A DNA stretch of 64,000 nucleotides from Rhodococcus erythropolis NBRC 15567 (GTDB lineage Bacteria > Actinomycetota > Actinomycetes > Mycobacteriales > Mycobacteriaceae): contig NZ_BCRM01000017.1 in the NCBI RefSeq assembly GCF_001552595.1, positions 62,001 through 126,000 of the forward strand, written 5' to 3'. A program made the translations under genes and the position numbers. Positions within the stretch are counted from its first letter, which is position 1, and every line of letters begins with the position of its first letter. Positions 54,280-63,805 of the stretch are shown in pieces. The notes under the pieces were generated by a model, which ran no database searches, had not been told where the DNA came from, and saw nothing but the letters and a program-made list of their open reading frames with translations.

Positions 54280-55998
54280 ATGCGTCTTCGTGTGGCGATC
54301 TGTATTGCGGCGACTGCGATCATTGCCGTCGGGTGTTCGACGCAGGGCAGTGGCGGGCCCAAAGAAGCAGGTGGGACCCAGGAAGTAGGCGGGCCCCAGC
54401 AGGCAAGTGTCACTGCTGATCCGGTTTCAGAGGCGAGCGCAACGGCGCCTAGCATCATCGTCCTGGACGCCTCGGGGTCGATGAAGCAGGACGACGCTCC
54501 CGGTCCTCGAATCGATGCCGCCAAGAACGCGATTCACACTCTTGTCAGTGGTCTTCCAGACGACACAGCGCTCGGTCTGATCGCGTACGGCACCGCCACA
54601 GGTAGCAGCGACGCCGAGAAGGACGCGGGTTGCCGCGACATCAAGACCGTCGTGCCACTCGGACCGCTCGATCGAAATGCATTCGCAGCGGGAATCGACG
54701 GGTTGTCCGCGTCGGGATACACGCCGATCATGGCTGCGCTTCAACAAGCCGCCGCCGCACTCCCGACCGATGGCGAGCGCACGATCATCCTCGTCTCCGA
54801 CGGAGAGGACACCTGCTCAACCGAACCTCCATGTGAGTCCACGGAAGCGATACCTCACGATCCTGACCTGACTATCCACACAATCGGATTCAAGCTCGAC
54901 GCCGCTGCGTCCGGCCAGTTGAAGTGCATCGCCGACGCGACCGGGGGCATGGCGATCGACGCCGCCAACGCAGCGCAACTCACCGCACGGCTGGCGGTTG
55001 CCTCGAATCCCGAATCCGCACGGGAGCGACTCTCCACCAGCGGCTTCCGTAACCTTCGGATCGGCATGACGGTGGAGGACGCACGGAAAGCGGCCGGCGA
55101 TCTGGCGTCGGTATCGAAGACCGGAACGGTGGTGGTCGAATGGCAAGACTGCGAATTGACCTTTACCGATGGCGTTCTCGTCGAAATTGCACCCCGGACC
55201 GGTGCTGTCACACTGGACGGACTGGCCGTCGGCCAGAAGATGCAGCGCGCCGCCGAACTGTACGGTCCCTTCACTGCCACAACCAATTCCGACGGCGAAT
55301 CGGTTGCAGTCTTTCCGGCCGACTCCGAAGCAGGAACCGGGTATCGCATCACCTTCACACCCGAAGGCAAGAAAGCGGATGAGGGAACTATCACCCGCAT
55401 AGTCCTCTGCCGGTGCTTGCCCGCGACTGCGGGATCATCAGCGGGCGGTACACCCACCGAGATCGTGAATCTTGTTGCCGTCGACGGTTCCGGCAAACCC
55501 AAATCCGGTTGGAGTGTCAAGACACCGGCCATGAAAATCAGCGAGTGCTACGGAGCATCTCAGTCGGCCGTCACGCCGGGAGTCATCACCTGCGGAAGCA
55601 CCGCAGACGGGGCGGACGCGTGTTGGGTCGGCCCGGAGCCCGATTCGATTCTCTGCCTGCAATTTCCCTGGGGAACAGAACTGATCACCGCTCGAGGCGT
55701 GGACGGCGTCGAGGCCTATCCGCCGCCCGCCGGTCCGACTCCCTTCGGACTCGAACTCGAGAACGGCCTTCTCTGCCGCGTCCGGCACGGCGGTTCGTGG
55801 CCCTCTGCCGAATCCGACCCCCGTCTGGCGGGCGCCTACTCCTGCCGAGGGCAAGGGACGGATACACCCATCGTATGGGCCGAAAGCACCTATCCGATCG
55901 ATCGTTCCGAAGATCGGTGGACCGTGCTGGTCGGACCGTCGAAGGGACCGCTGGAGACCGTCGCCGTCACCAAGGCGATATTCCTTGCCGCCGAATGA
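54280..55998 (+). CDS. VWA-domain lipoprotein
   Basis: 572 residues. The lipobox AVGC places the lipid on Cys19. A short Gly/Gln-rich repeat (GGPKEAGGTQEVGGPQ) leads to a von Willebrand A domain with the MIDAS motif DASGSM (63-68). The second half (about 245-572) is unlike known families: Cys-rich, with two weakly similar segments and many Trp/Asp/Gly. VWA domains bind proteins through a metal, so this is a surface adhesion or assembly factor. It is 57 bases after gatD and may belong to cell-wall biology. Confidence 0.8.
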   Translation: MRLRVAICIAATAIIAVGCSTQGSGGPKEAGGTQEVGGPQQASVTADPVSEASATAPSIIVLDASGSMKQDDAPGPRIDAAKNAIHTLVSGLPDDTALGLIAYGTATGSSDAEKDAGCRDIKTVVPLGPLDRNAFAAGIDGLSASGYTPIMAALQQAAAALPTDGERTIILVSDGEDTCSTEPPCESTEAIPHDPDLTIHTIGFKLDAAASGQLKCIADATGGMAIDAANAAQLTARLAVASNPESARERLSTSGFRNLRIGMTVEDARKAAGDLASVSKTGTVVVEWQDCELTFTDGVLVEIAPRTGAVTLDGLAVGQKMQRAAELYGPFTATTNSDGESVAVFPADSEAGTGYRITFTPEGKKADEGTITRIVLCRCLPATAGSSAGGTPTEIVNLVAVDGSGKPKSGWSVKTPAMKISECYGASQSAVTPGVITCGSTADGADACWVGPEPDSILCLQFPWGTELITARGVDGVEAYPPPAGPTPFGLELENGLLCRVRHGGSWPSAESDPRLAGAYSCRGQGTDTPIVWAESTYPIDRSEDRWTVLVGPSKGPLETVAVTKAIFLAAE

Positions 55999-56002
55999 GC
56001 GC

Positions 56003-57166
56003 TCAGACGGTTTCGGATTTCCCCTCGGTCAGAACCAGTTCCACGGCCAACAGCGCGGCGCAGGCCAGCCCCGCGACCAGTTCGGGCACCGCGGTGTAGG
56101 TACCACCGAGCACGACGACGATCGCGACCGAGAACGGCATGAGGGTGCGTACCGAGGAGTCATGTAGTCGAATGTGGATGAACCACAGGGCGGCAAGGAT
56201 GACCGCGACCGGAACGGTGACGGCAGCACCCGTCACCAACGCGCTACCGTCACCGTGATGAGTCCAGAAGTCGACGCGCGAAGCCAACCCCGCACCGATG
56301 GCGGCAGCGGCGGCGAAGATGAAGTAGTGACCGAACCCCCAGACGAAGGGTGAGACGTTGTCACCGCCGATCACTTCGCCTGCATTGCGTTGGAAGTAGA
56401 GCCACCACAGGCTGAAGACAATCAGAATGCCGCCGATCACGACGTAGGTGACCTGCGCTGCCGGATGCTCACCGTCGACCGCGTCCTGAATCGCGATGGT
56501 GGTCGAGAGGATCGTCTCGCCCAGAACGATGATGAAGAACAACGAGTACCGCTCCGCGATGTGATGCGGGTGCCACGGCGTCATGCCCGGCTTCTCCGAC
56601 CAGATCGGTACCGCGAATTCGCACAGAACCAACACCAGGAACGTCGGGACGTAAATGGCGGATGGAACGAAGTAGAAACCGATCCAACCGATCTGGACCA
56701 ACACGATTCCGAGAGCGTATCGACGAGCCGTGAGCGCATGTTCGGGGTCGTTCCGCGACACCCTGAGCCATTGGATGACCAGGGCTATTCGCATGATGAC
56801 GTAGCCGACGATGATGAGCAGGGCGTCGTCGTTGAAGAAGCGGACGATGCCGGCTGCAAGGACCAGCGATCCGAGGATCTGGAAGATGGTCAGCAGCCGG
56901 GCGATTCCGTCGTCGTTGTCGTACGCCGAGGTGAACCACGTGAAGTTCAGCCACGTCCACCAGATCGCGAAGAATGCCATCGCGAAGTGCCCGACGCCCG
57001 AAGCCGCGTGCCCTTCGCTGATCGCGTGGTGCAGACCGGTGGCCGCTTGAGCGACCGCCACGACGAAGCAGAGGTCGGTGAGCAGCTCGAGCGGCGTCGC
57101 CACCCGATGCGGCTCGTGCGGATCCCGCGGAACCAACGGCCGGATGAACGAACTGGTGCGATTCAC
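56003..57166 (-). CDS. LtrA-like membrane protein
   Basis: 387 residues. It resembles the low-temperature-requirement A family, with about ten helices and the conserved segments TPLELLTDLCFVVAVAQAA, FFAIWWTWLNFTWFTSAYDN and the IVLGETILSTTIAIQ motif. The role is unknown. It starts with a GTG. It meets the VWA gene tail to tail, 4 bases apart. Confidence 0.87.
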   Translation of the reverse strand: MNRTSSFIRPLVPRDPHEPHRVATPLELLTDLCFVVAVAQAATGLHHAISEGHAASGVGHFAMAFFAIWWTWLNFTWFTSAYDNDDGIARLLTIFQILGSLVLAAGIVRFFNDDALLIIVGYVIMRIALVIQWLRVSRNDPEHALTARRYALGIVLVQIGWIGFYFVPSAIYVPTFLVLVLCEFAVPIWSEKPGMTPWHPHHIAERYSLFFIIVLGETILSTTIAIQDAVDGEHPAAQVTYVVIGGILIVFSLWWLYFQRNAGEVIGGDNVSPFVWGFGHYFIFAAAAAIGAGLASRVDFWTHHGDGSALVTGAAVTVPVAVILAALWFIHIRLHDSSVRTLMPFSVAIVVVLGGTYTAVPELVAGLACAALLAVELVLTEGKSETV

Positions 57167-57232
57167 GAAGGGCAGAGTAGCGCGATGATTGCCGACGCGC
57201 TGCCCGTGACTGCAACCTGTCGTCTCAGATAT

Positions 57233-58360
57233 TCACGCCGACGCCCCGATCTGGGCTCGGATTTCCAACTGATCGGCGAGTTCGGCGCCTATCGCCCCCG
57301 CGCTCCCCAAGGTGAAGGCGATCTGCCGTCCCCACAGGAAATAGCGGTGAATCGGGTAGTCGACGTCCGCTCCGATTCCGCCGTGCAGGTGCTGGGTCGC
57401 GTGCACCACGCGCAGGCCGCCGCGCGACGCCCACCATTTGGCGACCAGCGCAGCTGCTTCCGCTTCGCTCTCGACTCCGCTGTCCATCAGCCAGGCAGCG
57501 CGGTGCGTGGTCAACCTTGTGCTCTCGGTGTCGAGGTATGCGTCGGCGGCCCGGACGGCAACTGCCTGGTTGGTCGAGAGTGGACGACCGAATTGCACTC
57601 GCTCGGAGGTGTATTTCGCCGTCATCGCCAGCGCTTCCTCGCAGACGCCGGTAGCCAGGGCCGCAAGAGCCACCCGTGCACGCCGCAACGTCCAGTCTCG
57701 AACCACCGCGCCGTCGGCGGGAAGTGCGTCAGCTGCAGTAACCGCAACCCCGTCGAACTGCACAGAGCTGTTGCTCTCGCGGTTCGTCACCGCAAGCGGT
57801 GTACGCACCAGCGCGTCCCGGTCCGTGGGCACGATCATGACGCTGACACTGCCGTCCGGCATCGTCACCGGAACGACCAGCGCGGCCGCGAACTCCGCGG
57901 CAGGCACGGAGTCGACGTGGCCTGACAGAACCCAACCGTCAGGCGCCGGTTCGGCGCGAACCGCCGTCTCGGCGTTGTAGCCGGTGTCGAATGCGCCGGT
58001 GACGATCACCGAGCCGTCGAGCAGTCCCGGAAGCCACGACGCTTTCTGCTCCGTGCTGCCGAACTCGGAAATCGGCAGCGCCGCCGTGGAAATCACCGAC
58101 CAGAGCGGCACCTGGGCGACCCGGCGGCCCTGTTGTTCGAGCACCGCAGCCAGGCCGAGCATTCCGAGTCCTGCTCCCCCGACCTCTTCCGGCAGAGCGA
58201 TTCCCAGAACGTCGGAGTCGGCGAGGAGCTTCCACAGTTCGGCGTCGAAACCGCCGGCGCCCTCCACTTCCCGCAGTCGGTCCACTCCGGACTTCGCCGA
58301 GAAGATCGATTCACTCAGATCCCGCACGGCGGACAAGTTGTCGTCGAATTCGAATTCCAT
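57233..58360 (-). CDS. Acyl-CoA dehydrogenase, smaller subunit type
   Basis: 375 residues. The fold is complete (GIALPEEVGGAGLGMLGLAA, VLSGHVDSVPAAEF, YTSERVQFGRPLSTNQAVAV, CHGGIGADVDYPIHRYF-like end), but motifs are weaker than in the 401-residue neighbour. Pairs of this kind form alpha2-beta2 steroid acyl-CoA dehydrogenases in actinomycetes. The ATG lies one base after the 401-residue gene's stop. An extended frame upstream is not needed. Confidence 0.86.
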   Translation of the reverse strand: MEFEFDDNLSAVRDLSESIFSAKSGVDRLREVEGAGGFDAELWKLLADSDVLGIALPEEVGGAGLGMLGLAAVLEQQGRRVAQVPLWSVISTAALPISEFGSTEQKASWLPGLLDGSVIVTGAFDTGYNAETAVRAEPAPDGWVLSGHVDSVPAAEFAAALVVPVTMPDGSVSVMIVPTDRDALVRTPLAVTNRESNSSVQFDGVAVTAADALPADGAVVRDWTLRRARVALAALATGVCEEALAMTAKYTSERVQFGRPLSTNQAVAVRAADAYLDTESTRLTTHRAAWLMDSGVESEAEAAALVAKWWASRGGLRVVHATQHLHGGIGADVDYPIHRYFLWGRQIAFTLGSAGAIGAELADQLEIRAQIGASA

Positions 58361-58361
58361 G

Positions 58362-59567
58362 TCAGCTCTTTTCGTTCTGTGCAGCGGGCCGGCGACGCGC
58401 AGCAAGCGCCATGCCCAGGCATTTTGCGGCGACAATTTCACGCATCACTTCGTTGGTACCACCACCGAAGGTGTTGTTCTGGGCGCGCCGACCCAGGTTC
58501 TCGACCCGCCCTTCCAGTACCGCTCCGGGTGTACCGGGGCGCAGTAAGCCTTTGGCACCCAGCACTTCCTGCAGCATGCCGTACGCACTGACGACGGCTT
58601 CGGTACCGAAGATCTTGGCCGCGGCCGAATCCCCGCCGCCCAAGGTGTTGGCGGCGACGTCCGCCACCAGTCGCAGGTTCATCAGGTCGGCGGCGCTGAG
58701 CAGCGCGTAGACTTCCGCCAATTTCTCACGTACCCAGCCGATGTCGTAGACGTGGCCGTCACCGGCGGGTTCTGTCTTTGCCCACTCGACCACCTCGGCG
58801 AAGAGCTCGTTGGCGATGCCGCCGCGTGCTGCCAGGGCAACACGTTCGTGGTTGAGCTGGTTGGTGATGAGCTTCCACCCCTGATTGAGCTCACCGATGA
58901 CATTGCTGATCGGCACCCGAACATCTTCGTAATAGGTTGCCGAAGTGCTGATTCCGCCCACGGTGTGAATTTCGGTGACCGAGAACCCCGGCGAATTGGT
59001 CGGTACCAGGACCACGGAAATGCCCTGATGCGTCGGCGCGTCAGGATCGGTGCGAACGGCAAGCCAGACCCAGTCGGCAAACACACCGGCGCTGGTGAAG
59101 ATCTTGTTGCCGTTGATGACAAGCTCGTCGCCCTCGATGCGGGCGCGTGTTTCGAGTGCCGCGAGATCGGTGCCCGCATTGGGTTCGGTGTAGCCGATGG
59201 CAAAGATCAATTCACCCGCCAGGATCGGACGCAGGAAGAAGTCCTTCTGAGCTTGCGTCCCGTGCTTGATCAGAGCGGGTCCGACGGTGTTCAGCGTGAC
59301 CAGTGACAGCGGCGCATTCGCGCGAATCACCTCATCGTAGAACACATACAGAGCTTCGGGGTTCTCACCCCGACCGCCGAATTCCTCCGGCCACCCCAAG
59401 CCCAGCCAACCGTCTTTACCCATCCGGCGCAGGATGCGATCGAAGACGGGGCCGCCTTCGGTCTGATCCACGAGAGCACGGCGGTCTTCGTCGTTGATGA
59501 TCTCTGCGAAGTATGCGCGCAATTCCTTGCGCAGAGTCTTCGACTCCTCCGACAAATCCAAGTACAT
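58362..59567 (-). CDS. Acyl-CoA dehydrogenase, larger subunit type
   Basis: 401 residues. GLGWPEEFGGRGENPEALYV, FAIGYTEPNAGTDLAALETR (FAD and substrate), NGNKIFTSAGVFADWVWLAV and the final FGGGTNEVMREIVA are typical. TAGGAG precedes the ATG by 7 bases. With the next gene it forms a one-base-gap pair, expected to give a heteromeric enzyme on steroid or alicyclic acyl-CoA. Confidence 0.9.
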   Translation of the reverse strand: MYLDLSEESKTLRKELRAYFAEIINDEDRRALVDQTEGGPVFDRILRRMGKDGWLGLGWPEEFGGRGENPEALYVFYDEVIRANAPLSLVTLNTVGPALIKHGTQAQKDFFLRPILAGELIFAIGYTEPNAGTDLAALETRARIEGDELVINGNKIFTSAGVFADWVWLAVRTDPDAPTHQGISVVLVPTNSPGFSVTEIHTVGGISTSATYYEDVRVPISNVIGELNQGWKLITNQLNHERVALAARGGIANELFAEVVEWAKTEPAGDGHVYDIGWVREKLAEVYALLSAADLMNLRLVADVAANTLGGGDSAAAKIFGTEAVVSAYGMLQEVLGAKGLLRPGTPGAVLEGRVENLGRRAQNNTFGGGTNEVMREIVAAKCLGMALAARRRPAAQNEKS

Positions 59568-59584
59568 GGTGAAGCTCCTAAGAT

Positions 59585-61795
59585 CTACGAACGCGGCAGG
59601 CCGAGTACGCGCTGCGCGATGACGTTGAGTTGGATTTCGACGGTTCCGCCGCCGAACAGAATCGAGGGAAGTCCGATGTGGTCTATCGCGTAACTCGCCG
59701 ACGGGTCGACAACTGCGGCGCGCGGTCCGAGCAGTCGCAACAGGTCCCGCGAGCCCTCGCGCTGCGCCAGGGCGTTGTACACCTTCGACACGCTGATCTC
59801 GGCGCCCGGTTCCTGACCCGCCAGTCGCGCCGACACTCCGCGCAGATTCATCGCGGACAGTGCCAACTCACGAGAGATACTGCGGCCGAGGCCTTCCACT
59901 GCATCTTCGCGGGGGCAGTCGTGGCTCGCGTCGGCAATCACCTGACGGAACAGTCGACTCGAACCGTGGTGCAGCGTGCTGCCCATGCTCAAGCGTTCGT
60001 TGGACAGCGTTGTCGCAGCCAGTTTCCACCCTTGCCCAGGTTCGGCCACCAGGCAGTCGTCCGGCACGAAGACGTCGTCGAGGAATACCTCGTTGAACTC
60101 CGACTTACCGGTGGCTTGCTTCAGCGGGCGTACGTCGATGCCCTTCGAGGTCATGTCGACCAGGAAGTACGACAGCCCACGATGTTTCGGAGCGTCCGCG
60201 TCGGAACGCGCCAGGCATACTCCCCAATCTGCCTCGTGCGCACCCGAGTTCCACACTTTCTGACCTGACAGGACCCAGCCACCGTCGACCTTGCGCGCTT
60301 TCGTGCTCAGACCGGCCAGGTCTGATCCCGCGCCCGGCTCACTGAACAGCTGGCACCAGATGATGTCGGCACGCAGCGAAGGCTCGACGAACCTGTCCTG
60401 CTGCTCGGCGTTGCCGTGTTCGAGAATCGTGGGCAGCACCCATTCCCCGATCACCGTGGACGGTTGAGCCCAACCTCGCATCGCGAATTCATGTGCGATG
60501 ACGGCCTGTTCCCTCGGTCCCGCTCCCAGCCCGTACGGCGCCCGATAGTGCGGGGCAACCAGTTTGGCGTCGGCAAATCGGGCGCGTCGAGCGCTCCCCT
60601 TGGCCGGCGCCCAACTCGCGCTGGTGGTTCCGTCGTCAGGCAGCAGCGCAACCTCGTCCAGAACCCTCCGAACCTGCTCTCGTAACTCCGGCAGCATTTC
60701 CGGGTCGACAAAGGAGAAATCCCGTTCCGAATCGGCGGACCGGTCTCCCAATGTGTGTGCCCACTTCACCTCGGAACCCGCCACTGCCGCGATACTGATC
60801 GCCCGGCGCCAGTACAGATGCGCGTCATGCTCCCAAGTGAATCCGATTCCGCCGAGCAAAGTTACACATTCGAGGGCGTTCTCGATGCCGACGGGCAAAG
60901 CGGCCAACGCAGCTTGAGCCGAGACAAGTTTCTGCTGATCCTCGTCGTGCTCTTCGGATCGAGCGGCGTCCCACGCTGCGGCACAGGCAATCTCGGAGCG
61001 GACCAACATCATGGCCGCCTTGTGCTGAACTGCCTGGAAGCTTCCGACCGGACGGCCGAACTGCTGCCGGGACTTCACATAGTCGACTGCGGTCCGTAGC
61101 GCCCACCCGGCGATACCGCTCGCCTCCGCAGCCAACACCGTGTTGACGATCAGTTCGACTCGGTGCGCCTGGAGGCCGTCGACGATCAGCCCAGCCTCGA
61201 CCTGGTGATCGGTCAACGTCAGTGTTCCGATCGACCGTGTCAGATCCACCCCGTCTTCGATCACCACCGCAGCGGAAGTCGACGGTTCGAGCCGGAACCA
61301 CAACTCGCCGTCTTCGCTGTTCGCCCGCACGAGAACGACATCAGCTCCGGGCAGACCTAGAGCTGGGTCGGCAGAACCGCTCACTGTCCACCCAGCGTCG
61401 CTGCGAGCCGCGCGCAATCTCGTTCCGGTGCAGACTGCTCCGGTTGCACCGGCGGCCAATTCGGTCAGCATTGTTTCCGCAGCCGGGCCCGCAGCTGTTG
61501 CGAGAATGCCGCTCGCGATGACCGTCGGAACGTACGGTCCCGGATAGAGCGCATCACCCAATTGCTCGACTACCACTGCAAGTTCGGCAAGACCCGCCCC
61601 GTCACCGCCGTACTGCTCCGGCAGGTGCACTGCGTGCAGGCCCTGACGGACCAACCCATCCCACGAGTCCGGCCGATCACCGGCGGCGTACCTCTTGACG
61701 TTGCTCCGGGTATCGGCGATTCCACCGAAGCGGTTCGCGAATGCGGCTACCGCTTCCGCCAGGTCACGGTGATCTTCGAGCAGGGGTAGTGCCAT
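59585..61795 (-). CDS. Double-length (fused) acyl-CoA dehydrogenase, FadE34-like
   Basis: 736 residues: two dehydrogenase domains in one chain. The N-terminal half (about 1-350) has GLHAVHLPEQYGGDGAGLAE and YVKSRQQFGRPVGSFQAVQH. The C-terminal half (about 380-736) has CQLFSEPGAGSDLAGLSTKA, WVLSGQKVWNSGAHEADWGV and FGGGTVEIQLNVIAQRV. Mycobacterial FadE34, of similar length and layout, acts on the C24 side chain of steroids. That role here is inferred. AGGAACC precedes the ATG. Confidence 0.87.
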   Translation of the reverse strand: MALPLLEDHRDLAEAVAAFANRFGGIADTRSNVKRYAAGDRPDSWDGLVRQGLHAVHLPEQYGGDGAGLAELAVVVEQLGDALYPGPYVPTVIASGILATAAGPAAETMLTELAAGATGAVCTGTRLRAARSDAGWTVSGSADPALGLPGADVVLVRANSEDGELWFRLEPSTSAAVVIEDGVDLTRSIGTLTLTDHQVEAGLIVDGLQAHRVELIVNTVLAAEASGIAGWALRTAVDYVKSRQQFGRPVGSFQAVQHKAAMMLVRSEIACAAAWDAARSEEHDEDQQKLVSAQAALAALPVGIENALECVTLLGGIGFTWEHDAHLYWRRAISIAAVAGSEVKWAHTLGDRSADSERDFSFVDPEMLPELREQVRRVLDEVALLPDDGTTSASWAPAKGSARRARFADAKLVAPHYRAPYGLGAGPREQAVIAHEFAMRGWAQPSTVIGEWVLPTILEHGNAEQQDRFVEPSLRADIIWCQLFSEPGAGSDLAGLSTKARKVDGGWVLSGQKVWNSGAHEADWGVCLARSDADAPKHRGLSYFLVDMTSKGIDVRPLKQATGKSEFNEVFLDDVFVPDDCLVAEPGQGWKLAATTLSNERLSMGSTLHHGSSRLFRQVIADASHDCPREDAVEGLGRSISRELALSAMNLRGVSARLAGQEPGAEISVSKVYNALAQREGSRDLLRLLGPRAAVVDPSASYAIDHIGLPSILFGGGTVEIQLNVIAQRVLGLPRS

Positions 61796-61822
61796 GGCAG
61801 GTTCCTCAATCTTCGGTTCTTG

Positions 61823-62953
61823 TCAGATGCATTCGAGAATCAGGCAGGTGGTTGCGGCGGACGCGCAGATCGCGATCAGTGCGATGGACTTGTTCCGGCG
61901 TTCCAGTTCGTCGATGACATTGGCCAACAGTCTGATTCCGGTTGCACCGGCCGGGTGGCCCAGTGCGATTGCACCACCGTTGACGTTCAGCAATTCGGGA
62001 TCGACGCCGTGAACCTGCGCGAACGACATCGGTACCGAAGCAAATGCCTCGTTGACCTCGAACAGATCGATGTCGTCGATTGTCAGCCCGGTGCGTCCGA
62101 GCACGATGTTTGCCGCGTCGACGGGACCGTCGAGCATGAACTCGGTGTCACCGCCGATGACGCACTGCGCCAGTATCTTTGCGCGCGGCCGCACGCCGAG
62201 GGCCTTGGCTCGATCCTCGGACATCAGCAGAGCGGCACTCGCACCGTCCGAGACCTGCGAAGACGTTCCAGCGGTGTGCAATCCGCCCTCTTGAACGGTG
62301 CGCAGCTTCGCGAGCCCTTCGAGACTCGATTCGCGCAGACCCTGATCCCGATGAACCGGAACGTCAGAGCCCGGAGCGACCACATCGATGATGTGCGAGT
62401 CGAAGCGTCCTGCCTCCCACGCCGCCGCCGCCCGCTGCTGCGAGCGCAGCCCGAAGGCGTCGAGATCCTCGCGGCTGAAACCGCGCTTGACAGCAATCCG
62501 ATCGGCCGCGGTGTACTGGTCGACGGTATCGAGTGACCACGACTCCGGACGCGGCGTTCCCAGACCGGTACCCACCTTGTACGTCAACGGAGCGCGGGAC
62601 ATCAACTCGACACCGCACGCCACACCCACGTCGACTGCACCGATGGCAATCTGCCCGGCGATCAACTGCACCGATTGCTGCGCTGTGCCGCACTGCGCGT
62701 CGATCGTGGTGCAACCCGCTTTCAACGGAAGGCCCGCATGCATCCAGGACGTACGCACGATGTTTCCGAACTGCTCACCGAGAGGCGTCACACAGCCGCC
62801 GATGACCTGGTCGACCGCGTCAGGATCCACGCCCACCCGATCCAGCACGCCTCTCTGCGCATATCCCAACAGTTCCGCCGCGTGGACTCCGGACAGCCAA
62901 CCCTCACGCTTGCCGAACGGCGTTCGTGCTGCGTCCACGATGACGGGCTTCAT
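61823..62953 (-). CDS. Thiolase (acetyl-CoA C-acyltransferase)
   Basis: 376 residues. It cleaves 3-oxoacyl-CoA. Nucleophile Cys88 (TTIDAQCGTAQQSV), NGGAIALGHPAGATG with the catalytic His, and Cys363 near the end. The last segment reads AICASAATTCLILE where most thiolases have C-x-GGG-x-G. The glycine loop is therefore replaced, which may change the thiol pocket. It resembles steroid thiolases such as FadA5 relatives. GAGGAG precedes the ATG at 62953. It overlaps the SDR stop by 4 bases. Confidence 0.88.
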   Translation of the reverse strand: MKPVIVDAARTPFGKREGWLSGVHAAELLGYAQRGVLDRVGVDPDAVDQVIGGCVTPLGEQFGNIVRTSWMHAGLPLKAGCTTIDAQCGTAQQSVQLIAGQIAIGAVDVGVACGVELMSRAPLTYKVGTGLGTPRPESWSLDTVDQYTAADRIAVKRGFSREDLDAFGLRSQQRAAAAWEAGRFDSHIIDVVAPGSDVPVHRDQGLRESSLEGLAKLRTVQEGGLHTAGTSSQVSDGASAALLMSEDRAKALGVRPRAKILAQCVIGGDTEFMLDGPVDAANIVLGRTGLTIDDIDLFEVNEAFASVPMSFAQVHGVDPELLNVNGGAIALGHPAGATGIRLLANVIDELERRNKSIALIAICASAATTCLILECI

Positions 62954-63804
62954 GCCAACTCCTCGGTTCGTAGTGCCGGGTTCTCCGGTAATGCTGCGCC
63001 GTCCAGACCGCGTACGGTCAGGGACCACTCGTCGATCAGGTCCAAGCTGACGCTCGAGCGCGCGGTGAACTCGGTGTCGCAATCACACAGCGCTGTGACC
63101 GCTTCCACCATTTCTTCCATAGATTCGACCTGATCCGGCCGGATAGTCTCACCGACCAGGACTCTGGCGCCCTCACTGAGCACCGCTGCCCGCGGTTGAA
63201 CCGTGTTGACGCGAACCCCCTGGCCGTAAAGTTCCACGCCCATGCCGTTGCTCATCCTGTTGAGCGCTGCTTTGGAGGCGCCGTACACGGTCATGGCAGT
63301 TCCCGGTTCGACCCACGTGAACGGCGGGCCATGCCACAGTTTGACGGTGCCACTGGACACGTTCACGATCCAGCCGTATCCGTTTGCCACCATCCCCGGC
63401 ACCACGGCTTGCATCAGATCGAGCGGTGCATGGACATTTGCCTCGAACATCAAACGTCGCCGCCGCAGTGGGTAATCCGACAGCAGCTGATAGATCGCCG
63501 CTGCCGCGTTGTTCACCAGGATGTCGATCGTCCCGCCAAGCTTCTCGATCGCCAGCGGCACCACCGTGTCGCGCTGCTGCTCGTCCGTCAGATCTGCGAC
63601 AACTATCTCGACTTTGGTTCCGTACTTGGCAATTCGAGCCGCAGTCTCTTCGAGACTGCCCGGCAGGGTTGCATGCGTGCCGAGCGTCCGAGCCACGAGG
63701 GCGACGTCGGCACCCTCCGCGGCCAGTCTTTCTGCGACGCCCGCACCGATTCCACGACTGGAACCGGTGACAAGCGCCCGGCGGCCGTCAAAGCGCCTCG
63801 TCAT
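62950..63804 (-). CDS. Short-chain dehydrogenase/reductase
   Basis: 284 residues. Cofactor motif TGSSRGIGAG, NNAAAA, the Ser in VNVSSG and Tyr/Lys in YGASKAALN. It probably oxidises a 3-hydroxyacyl-CoA or hydroxy group before the thiolase. The start is the ATG at 63804, one base after the previous gene's stop; no strong RBS is seen, so coupling is likely. Confidence 0.87.
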   Translation of the reverse strand: MTRRFDGRRALVTGSSRGIGAGVAERLAAEGADVALVARTLGTHATLPGSLEETAARIAKYGTKVEIVVADLTDEQQRDTVVPLAIEKLGGTIDILVNNAAAAIYQLLSDYPLRRRRLMFEANVHAPLDLMQAVVPGMVANGYGWIVNVSSGTVKLWHGPPFTWVEPGTAMTVYGASKAALNRMSNGMGVELYGQGVRVNTVQPRAAVLSEGARVLVGETIRPDQVESMEEMVEAVTALCDCDTEFTARSSVSLDLIDEWSLTVRGLDGAALPENPALRTEELA

Positions 63805-63805
63805 G

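Noticed and set aside
56390..57925. Open frame antisense to ltrA and an acyl-CoA dehydrogenase
   Set aside because: It crosses two well-supported genes; no start site.
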